Assembly: GCA_902552705.1 (NCBI GenBank)
Contig: CACDHZ010000008.1
Span: 1 to 39,430 of the forward strand
DNA length: 39,430 nucleotides
Source: an uncultured Pelagibacteraceae bacterium
GTDB lineage: Bacteria; Pseudomonadota; Alphaproteobacteria; Pelagibacterales; Pelagibacteraceae
Direction: 5' to 3'
Both the position numbers and the translations under genes were made by a program. The notes below the pieces were generated by a model. That model did no database searches and was not told the DNA's origin. It saw nothing but the letters and a program-made list of their open reading frames with translations. Shown here piece after piece: positions 33,822 to 39,430 of this stretch (within the stretch, counting starts at the first letter, position 1; each line of letters begins with the position of its first letter).

Positions 33822-34904
33822 ATGTCATTTAATACTTTTGGAAAGATATTTCGTTTCACTACTTGGGGTGAATCTCATGGTCCTGCTATAGGCTGTGTTG
33901 TTGATGGTTGTCCACCAAATATAAATATTAATGAAACAGATATACAAAAGGAGTTAAATAAAAGAAAACCAGGACAATCCAAATTTACAACTCAAAGAAA
34001 AGAAGATGATAAGGTAACCTTGCTATCAGGAGTTTTTGAAGGCAAAACAACAGGTACACCGATTTCTATGATTATATTTAATAAAGATATGAGGTCGAGA
34101 GATTATGAAACAATAAAAAATAAATTTAGACCTGGTCACGCAGATTTTACATATTTTAAAAAATATGGAATTCGAGACTATAGAGGTGGAGGTAGACAAT
34201 CTGCTAGAGAAACAGCATCAAGAGTTGCTGCAGGTGCTATAGCAAAAAAAGTCTTACAACAAAAATTAGGAAAAAAATTTCAAGTTATTGGTGCTGTGAC
34301 TCAGTTAGGGATACTTGGGTGTGATACAAGTAAGTGGAATGATAGATTTATATCTAAAAATCCTTTTTTCTGTCCTGATAAAAATATGCTTAAACTCTGG
34401 GAAAAGTATTTGTTAAGTATAAGAAAAGCTGGGTCTTCTTGTGGGGCAATAATAGAAGTAAGGGCAAGAGGAGTTCCTGTTGGACTCGGTGCACCTATTT
34501 ATTCAAAATTAGATATGGATTTGGCTTCTGCAATGATGAGTATTAATGCAGTTAAGGGTGTAAATATTGGATCTGGTATGAGCTCTGCTCAATTAACTGG
34601 TGAACAGAACTCGGACGAAATTTTACAAAAAGGAAAAAAAACAAAATTTAATTCTAATAATGCTGGAGGTATTTTGGGGGGTATATCATCAGGTCAAGAA
34701 ATTGTAGTTTCATTTGCTGTTAAACCTACATCGTCAATTTTAACAAGTAGAAAAACAATAGATAGATATGGAAAAAATACTTCTATATCAGTTAAAGGTA
34801 GACATGACCCTTGTGTAGGTATTCGAGCAGTACCTATTGGTGAGGCTATGATGAATTGTGTTTTATTAGATCACTATCTCATGAATAAAGCTCAATGTAG
34901 CTAA
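33822..34904 (+). CDS. aroC: chorismate synthase
   Basis: Last step of the shikimate pathway: 5-enolpyruvylshikimate-3-phosphate to chorismate with reduced FMN. The 360-residue protein begins [16 protein letters not shown], the family's first signature. [13 protein letters not shown] near 120-132 and the late [12 protein letters not shown] follow. An upstream in-frame ATG at 33780 would prepend 14 hydrophobic residues and overlap the start of pdxH; the family start matches ATG 33822. Confidence 0.97.
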   Translation: MSFNTFGKIFRFTTWGESHGPAIGCVVDGCPPNININETDIQKELNKRKPGQSKFTTQRKEDDKVTLLSGVFEGKTTGTPISMIIFNKDMRSRDYETIKNKFRPGHADFTYFKKYGIRDYRGGGRQSARETASRVAAGAIAKKVLQQKLGKKFQVIGAVTQLGILGCDTSKWNDRFISKNPFFCPDKNMLKLWEKYLLSIRKAGSSCGAIIEVRARGVPVGLGAPIYSKLDMDLASAMMSINAVKGVNIGSGMSSAQLTGEQNSDEILQKGKKTKFNSNNAGGILGGISSGQEIVVSFAVKPTSSILTSRKTIDRYGKNTSISVKGRHDPCVGIRAVPIGEAMMNCVLLDHYLMNKAQCS

Positions 34905-34916
34905 AATTTAATAAAT

Positions 34917-36830
34917 TTAATTTTTTACTACTTTAATAGAGTCTTTCGAAAATAAAATATCTAAAATTTTTTTTGAGATTTGAGAAGCATTTAAACCAGC
35001 AATATCATACATTTTCTTTGGATCATCTTGCTCAATAAAGATATCTGGTAATGTCATAGATCTAAACTTTAAGCCTTTATCGAATATACCATTTTCAGCT
35101 AATAAATTTTTAACATGTGAACCAAATCCACCGATCGATCCTTCTTCTATTGTTATCATTAATTCATGATTTCTTGCACATCTAATAATTAGCTCTTTAT
35201 CTAAAGGTTTGGCAAACCTAGCATCAATAATAGATGTGCTAATCCCTTTATTCTTAAGTTCTTCGCTAGCAATTTTACATTCTTCAAGTCTCGTGCCTAA
35301 AGATAAAATACACACTTGTTTTCCTTCTTGAATTATTCTTCCTTTGCCTATTTCAATTTTTTCATCAATTGATGGTAGTTCCAATCCAACTCCTGTTCCT
35401 CTTGGATATCTTATTGCACACGGTTTATCATTGATATCAACAGAAGTATTAATCATTTTTACCAATTCACTTTCATCACTAGCAGCCATTACTATAAAAT
35501 TTGGTAAAGTAGATAAATAAGTGATATCAAATGATCCAGCATGAGTTGATCCATCAGCCCCTACTAAACCCGCTCTATCTATCGCAAACCTTACAGGTAA
35601 ACTTTGTATTGCTACATCATGAACAACCTGATCATAAGCTCTTTGTAAAAATGTTGAATATATAGCTGCATACGGCTTATAACCTTCGGTTGCCAAACCT
35701 GCAGAAAAAGTAACTGCATGTTGCTCAGCTATTCCTACATCAAACATTCTTTTAGGAAATTCTTTTCCAAAAATATCCATTCCAGTTCCTGCTGGCATCG
35801 CAGCTGTAACACCTACAATTTTACTATCTTTTTGAGCATGCTTTATTAACGTATTCGCAAAAACTTTGGTATATGTTGGAAGATTAGTGCCGCTTTTTAT
35901 TTGTTTTCCAGTGGTTACATCAAATTTAGAAACTCCATGATAATTATCACTAGCTTTCTCTGCATAAGAGTAACCTTTTCCTTTCTGAGTTTTAATATGT
36001 ATCATAATAGGTCCTTCGTGCTTCGAATCTCTTGCATTTCGTAAAATTGGTAAAAGTACGTTGATGTCATGTCCATCGATTGGACCTACATAATAAAAGC
36101 CCATTGAATTAAACATAGTTCCTCCAGTAACTGCCGAACGTAAAAAATCTTCTGCTTTACCTGCTTTTGCACTAAATCTTTTTGAAAAAGCTGAAGTTAC
36201 TAATTTAAAAGTTTCTCTTAAGCTAAAATAAATCTTACCAGATAATAATTTAGCTAAATACGTTCTCATTGCTCCAACTGGTTTAGCTATTGACATATCG
36301 TTATCATTTAAAATAACAATCATTTTAGTCTTAGAAGCTCCTGCATTATTCATGGCTTCATAGGCCATACCAGCACTTATGGCTCCATCTCCAATTACTG
36401 CAATTACATTATTCAATTTATTTGATAATTTATTAGCTTCTGCAATTCCAAATGCTGAAGATATTGATGTTGAGCTATGAGCTGCACCAAAAGGATCATA
36501 TTCACTCTCAGATCTTTTGGTAAATCCAGATAAACCATTTCCCTGTCTTAAGGTTTTAATCTTATTTTTTCTTCCAGTTAAAATTTTATGGGGATATGAT
36601 TGATGACCAACGTCCCATATTAGTTTATCATTAGGAGTATTAAAAACATAATGTAAGGCTACAGTTAATTCCACAACGCCTAGGCCAGCACCTAAGTGTC
36701 CACCAGTTTTAGATACAGCTTCGATCATCTCTTTTCTTACCTCGTCAGCTACATCTTGAAGATTATTTTCTGAAAGTTTTCTTAAATCAGAAGGAAAGTT
36801 GATGTCTTTTAAAAATTTATAATCTTGCAT
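34917..36830 (-). CDS. dxs: 1-deoxy-D-xylulose-5-phosphate synthase
   Basis: Thiamine-diphosphate enzyme that condenses pyruvate and glyceraldehyde 3-phosphate, the entry to the MEP isoprenoid pathway. It has 637 residues. G-G-H-L-G-A-G-L-G near 43-51, the TPP/metal motif [16 protein letters not shown] near 150-165, the transketolase middle domain with [12 protein letters not shown] and the C-terminal domain are in normal order. Its ATG overlaps the ispA stop by one base (36830), so isoprenoid entry and prenyl-chain synthesis are translated together. Supply of retinal precursors for proteorhodopsin would also depend on it. Confidence 0.97.
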   Translation of the reverse strand: MQDYKFLKDINFPSDLRKLSENNLQDVADEVRKEMIEAVSKTGGHLGAGLGVVELTVALHYVFNTPNDKLIWDVGHQSYPHKILTGRKNKIKTLRQGNGLSGFTKRSESEYDPFGAAHSSTSISSAFGIAEANKLSNKLNNVIAVIGDGAISAGMAYEAMNNAGASKTKMIVILNDNDMSIAKPVGAMRTYLAKLLSGKIYFSLRETFKLVTSAFSKRFSAKAGKAEDFLRSAVTGGTMFNSMGFYYVGPIDGHDINVLLPILRNARDSKHEGPIMIHIKTQKGKGYSYAEKASDNYHGVSKFDVTTGKQIKSGTNLPTYTKVFANTLIKHAQKDSKIVGVTAAMPAGTGMDIFGKEFPKRMFDVGIAEQHAVTFSAGLATEGYKPYAAIYSTFLQRAYDQVVHDVAIQSLPVRFAIDRAGLVGADGSTHAGSFDITYLSTLPNFIVMAASDESELVKMINTSVDINDKPCAIRYPRGTGVGLELPSIDEKIEIGKGRIIQEGKQVCILSLGTRLEECKIASEELKNKGISTSIIDARFAKPLDKELIIRCARNHELMITIEEGSIGGFGSHVKNLLAENGIFDKGLKFRSMTLPDIFIEQDDPKKMYDIAGLNASQISKKILDILFSKDSIKVVKN

Positions 36831-37702
36831 TACTTGTTTCTATTTAAAATATAATTTAGAGTTTCATTTAAATCATTAGAATTTAAACCATAGTTGTTCA
36901 AATCATTAATTATTTTAAATTTAATTTTTTGACTGTACTTAATAACATTTTTGTATCCAAGTAAACTGATTAGAGTGGCTTTGCCTTTTTTTTTATCTTT
37001 GCCAGTTTTCTTTCCAACAATTTTATAAGAACCTTGAAAATCGATAAGATCATCAGCTATTTGAAATAATAATCCAATATTTGCACCAATATTTTCAAAA
37101 AAATGTATATCTTTATTTTTTTTCTTTTTTAAAATAGCTGGTACAGCACAGCAAAAACTAAATAATTTTCCAGTTTTTTTTATTTCCATATTTATAATTT
37201 TATTTTTAGAAATCTTTTTTTTTTCAAAATATAAGTCCAAATATTGACCACCTGCTATTCCTTGATGACCAGACGATTCAGATAATTTTTGAACTAAATC
37301 TACTTTAATTTTTTTGTCAATTTCTAAATTTGAACTAGTCAAAATTTCAAAAGCCATTGTTAATAATGAATTTCCTGCAAGCACAGCAGTGGATTCTCCA
37401 AATTTAATATGAGTAGATAGTTTACCTCTTCTAAACTTATCATTGTCCATACATGGTAAGTCATCATGTATCAAAGAGTAAGCATGAATACATTCAACAG
37501 CAGAACCTATTTTAATTAATGTTTCATATTTAATATTAAATTTAGTTCCTATATCTATCAGAATTTTTGATCTAATTTTCTTCCCACCAGGAAACAAACC
37601 GTACTTCATGGCTGAAATTAATTCAGTTTTTTTTTGTTTTTTAATAAATTTTTTTAAAAAGTAATTTGTATCCTTTGCTATTTTGACAAGTTTATTTTTC
37701 AT
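36830..37702 (-). CDS. ispA: short-chain prenyl diphosphate synthase (farnesyl/geranylgeranyl)
   Basis: A 290-residue trans-prenyltransferase. P-G-G-K-K-I-R-S-K near 36-44, first aspartate motif D-D-L-P-C-M-D (bacterial FPP synthase type with a two-residue insert), Q-Y-L-D-L near 150 and second motif Q-I-A-D-D-L-I-D are present. The D-D-x-x-x-x-D spacing and length fit farnesyl diphosphate synthase IspA. Product length is inferred; geranylgeranyl is possible. It sits in the common xseB-ispA-dxs order, overlapping xseB by 11 bases and dxs by 1. Confidence 0.93.
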   Translation of the reverse strand: MKNKLVKIAKDTNYFLKKFIKKQKKTELISAMKYGLFPGGKKIRSKILIDIGTKFNIKYETLIKIGSAVECIHAYSLIHDDLPCMDNDKFRRGKLSTHIKFGESTAVLAGNSLLTMAFEILTSSNLEIDKKIKVDLVQKLSESSGHQGIAGGQYLDLYFEKKKISKNKIINMEIKKTGKLFSFCCAVPAILKKKKNKDIHFFENIGANIGLLFQIADDLIDFQGSYKIVGKKTGKDKKKGKATLISLLGYKNVIKYSQKIKFKIINDLNNYGLNSNDLNETLNYILNRNK

Positions 37703-37937
37703 TTTTTTTGGTTATAATATTATCAATCTTTTTTTTTGTTTCTTCATTGATACTTTTACTAATTTTCTGAAATTTTTTTTCTATGATGTTATTTAATCTT
37801 AAAAGTTCTTGATATTTTTCAATTGAGTCTTTTAAGGATTTTTTTTCTTCCAGAGATTGAACTATATTATTTGCTTGTTTTGTTAGCTCCTCAAGAGACT
37901 GTGGAATATTATCAAGTGGTAAATTTTTATCTTTCAT
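37692..37937 (-). CDS. xseB: exodeoxyribonuclease VII small subunit
   Basis: The small helical subunit of exonuclease VII. From ATG 37937 it has 81 residues: I-P-Q-S-L-E-E-L-T near 9-17, then two helices with S-L-K-D-S-I-E-K-Y-Q-E-L near 35-46, the typical XseB pattern of L-E-x-G-x-x-L-x-E-x. The usual Gly in that motif is Asp-Ser here. A longer reading to 37976 would run over the start of tsaC on the other strand and adds residues with no family match. xseA is not in the window. Confidence 0.86.
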   Translation of the reverse strand: MKDKNLPLDNIPQSLEELTKQANNIVQSLEEKKSLKDSIEKYQELLRLNNIIEKKFQKISKSINEETKKKIDNIITKKNEK

Positions 37938-37957
37938 ATAATAATAATTATTAATAC

Positions 37958-38890
37958 ATGAAATCCATTCAATCAAATATCAAAAAAGCTGAAAATTACC
38001 TAAATAAAAATTATTGTATAGGTATACCAACTGAAACTGTTTATGGATTAGCTGCTAATGCCTATATAGATTCAGCTGTAAATAAAATTTTTAGATTAAA
38101 AAGAAGGCCAAAAAAAAATCCACTAATCGTGCATTATTTGGATATGAATGCTCTAAAAAAAGATTGTATAATTAATGAAAGTTTTATTAAACTTTATAAA
38201 AAATTTTCTCCTGGACCAATTACTTATATTCTAAGATTAAAGAAAAATTCTAAAATTTCAAAAAATGTTACTAATAATAAAAATAATTTAGCGGTAAGAT
38301 TCCCAAAGCATAAAACATTTAGAAGATTATTAAAAAAATTAGATTATCCGTTAGCCGCACCAAGTGCAAATATTTCTACTAGACTAAGTGCTGTCCAAGC
38401 ATCAGATGTAAAAGAAGAATTTGGATCAAAAGTCAAATATATTTTAGACGGTGGCAAATGTAATATCGGAGTAGAGTCAACTATTATTGATCTTATAAAG
38501 AAACCTAAAATATTAAGATTAGGTGGATTAAATATTACAAAAATTGAAAAAGTTTTACAAAAAAAAATCAATATAGATATTAATCCAAAAAAAAAAATTG
38601 CCTCAGGCCAATCACCGCTACATTATTCCCCTGGAATCCCATTAAAAATGAATGTAAAAAAAGCGAAAAAAGATGAGGCTTTTATTTTAATAAAAAAAAG
38701 GAAAATGACTTCAAAAAACTATTTCTATTTGAGTAAAAAAAACAACCTTAATGAAGCTGCAAGAAATTTATACTCATGTTTGCGGAAAATTAAAAATAAA
38801 CAGTATAAATCAATTGTAGTTGAAAAGATATCTAACAAAGGAATAGGTAAGGTAATTAATGATAGATTGTTAAGAGCTTCGAGATTTTAA
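37958..38890 (+). CDS. tsaC: L-threonylcarbamoyladenylate synthase, Sua5 type
   Basis: Makes threonylcarbamoyl-AMP from Thr, bicarbonate and ATP for the t6A37 modification of ANN-reading tRNAs. The 310-residue protein has the YrdC-like domain (G-I-P-T-E-T-V-Y-G-L-A-A-N-A at 22-35, K-R-R-P-K-K-N-P near 47-54, S-A-N-I-S near 136). A linker with S-P-L-H-Y-S-P-G leads into the extra C-terminal Sua5 domain, so it is the long Sua5 form, not the short TsaC. The start ATG is 20 bases from that of xseB on the opposite strand, so both promoters must overlap neighbouring genes. Confidence 0.94.
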   Translation: MKSIQSNIKKAENYLNKNYCIGIPTETVYGLAANAYIDSAVNKIFRLKRRPKKNPLIVHYLDMNALKKDCIINESFIKLYKKFSPGPITYILRLKKNSKISKNVTNNKNNLAVRFPKHKTFRRLLKKLDYPLAAPSANISTRLSAVQASDVKEEFGSKVKYILDGGKCNIGVESTIIDLIKKPKILRLGGLNITKIEKVLQKKINIDINPKKKIASGQSPLHYSPGIPLKMNVKKAKKDEAFILIKKRKMTSKNYFYLSKKNNLNEAARNLYSCLRKIKNKQYKSIVVEKISNKGIGKVINDRLLRASRF

Positions 38891-39430
38891 ATGAGTAATT
38901 CAATTGAAGTAATCAATCTATCAAAGTTCTATAAAAATAAATTAGCTGTAGATAATGTAAATTTTAAAGTTAATGAAAATCAAATTATTGGATTATTAGG
39001 TCCTAATGGTTGTGGAAAAACAACAACGATTGCAATGATACTTGGTTTACTCAAACCATCAAGTGGAAAAGTTTTAATCAACAAAAAAAATATAGAAAAT
39101 CATAGAATTAATTTATTACATAAAATGAATTTTATTTCACCTTATATAGAATTACCAAAAAAATTAACTGTGAAACAAAATTTAATTGTTTATGGAAAAC
39201 TATATAGTGTAAAAAATTTACCTGAAAGAATTGAATATTTATCAGAAAAACTTAGACTAGAAAAATTTCTTAATAATGTTACTGGTGAACTTTCCTCTGG
39301 ACAAAAAAATAGAGTTAGTTTAGCTAAATCATTAATCAATAATCCAAAAATTTTATTATTAGATGAACCAACTGCATCATTAGACCCTGAAACAGGAGAT
39401 TTTATCAGAACTTTTTTAGAAAAATATAGA
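38891..39430 (+). CDS. ABC transporter ATP-binding protein (ABC-2 type), 5' part
   Basis: Begins on the base after the tsaC stop and runs off the window end; 180 codons are visible. Walker A G-P-N-G-C-G-K-T is at 37-44, the signature L-S-S-G-Q at 134-138 and Walker B I-L-L-L-D-E-P at 154-160. The Q-loop region reads F-I-S-P-Y-I-E-L-P before L-T-V-K-Q-N-L, without the usual glutamine; I recall this from some ABC-2 exporters. The permease should follow downstream, outside the window. The substrate is unknown; lipid, polysaccharide or drug export are all possible. Confidence 0.93.
   Translation, partial: MSNSIEVINLSKFYKNKLAVDNVNFKVNENQIIGLLGPNGCGKTTTIAMILGLLKPSSGKVLINKKNIENHRINLLHKMNFISPYIELPKKLTVKQNLIVYGKLYSVKNLPERIEYLSEKLRLEKFLNNVTGELSSGQKNRVSLAKSLINNPKILLLDEPTASLDPETGDFIRTFLEKYR

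Noticed and set aside
34890..34935. Terminator between aroC and dxs
   Set aside because: The AAATTT repeats around 34907-34921 form only a short all-AT hairpin, too weak to call in this base composition.
37938..37976. Longer xseB start at 37976
   Set aside because: The added residues have no family counterpart and cover the start of tsaC on the other strand.

Overview
The window looks like a piece of a SAR11 (Pelagibacterales, Alphaproteobacteria) chromosome from a surface-ocean cell. The base composition is very AT-rich, genes are packed with overlaps or gaps of a few bases, and no intergenic stretch reaches 300 bases. A proteorhodopsin gene is followed by a ferredoxin / ferredoxin reductase / GST cluster, and the two SOS-box-like sites are of the alphaproteobacterial GAAC-N7-GAAC type. 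The taxonomic call is inference from protein style and gene order; no database search was possible. I see no tRNA, rRNA, CRISPR array, insertion sequence or prophage.

Layout. 1-2469 (minus): a phosphatidylethanolamine operon, psd-pssA, followed by a DxD glycosyltransferase and the 5' end of rlmE, which is cut by the window edge. 2544-3758 (plus): icd. 3750-10735 (minus): a long run holding two GFA-fold proteins in tandem, a glycerate-kinase-like P-loop kinase, a TolC-like outer-membrane protein, recA and alaS. 10736-10914: a regulatory region with a consensus DnaA box, tandem 11-bp repeats and an SOS box, leading into umuDC (plus, 10915-12568). 12561-14770 (minus): a two-gene envelope glycosylation cassette (GT39-like membrane transferase plus GT2). 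14850-15372 (plus): dksA behind a strong promoter, with its N-terminus out of frame across poly-A runs. 15369-18177 (minus): proteorhodopsin, [2Fe-2S] ferredoxin, ferredoxin-NADP reductase and a YfcG-like GST. 18389-20290 (plus): a propionyl-CoA-synthetase-like enzyme. 20294-22797 (minus): a dihydroorotase-like amidohydrolase and a sugar-type C-methyltransferase. 22841-25606 (plus): ygfZ, nadA, nadC. 25603-32041 (minus): sppA-like peptidase, glyQ, glyS, ppdK. 32152-33165 (plus): ispB. 33162-33788 (minus): pdxH. 33822-34904 (plus): aroC. 34917-37937 (minus): xseB-ispA-dxs. 37958-39430 (plus): a Sua5-type tsaC and a truncated ABC-transporter ATPase.

How the parts work together. Most of the window is housekeeping: translation (alaS, glyQS, tsaC, rlmE), cofactors (nadAC, pdxH, ygfZ), isoprenoids (dxs, ispA, ispB), aromatic amino acids, phospholipid and central carbon (icd, ppdK, prpE). 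The light-related part is proteorhodopsin, which by its residues should be a blue-tuned proton pump. It is separated from the downstream redox genes by a strong terminator. The DNA-damage part is recA plus umuDC, each with a candidate LexA site.

The items most worth checking are the broken dksA N-terminus at an 11-A run, the repeat/DnaA-box region before umuD, an operator-like inverted repeat on the proteorhodopsin -35, the loss of a metal-ligand His in the dihydroorotase-like protein, and the absence of terminator space between convergent genes. I did not find a clearly new multi-gene system.
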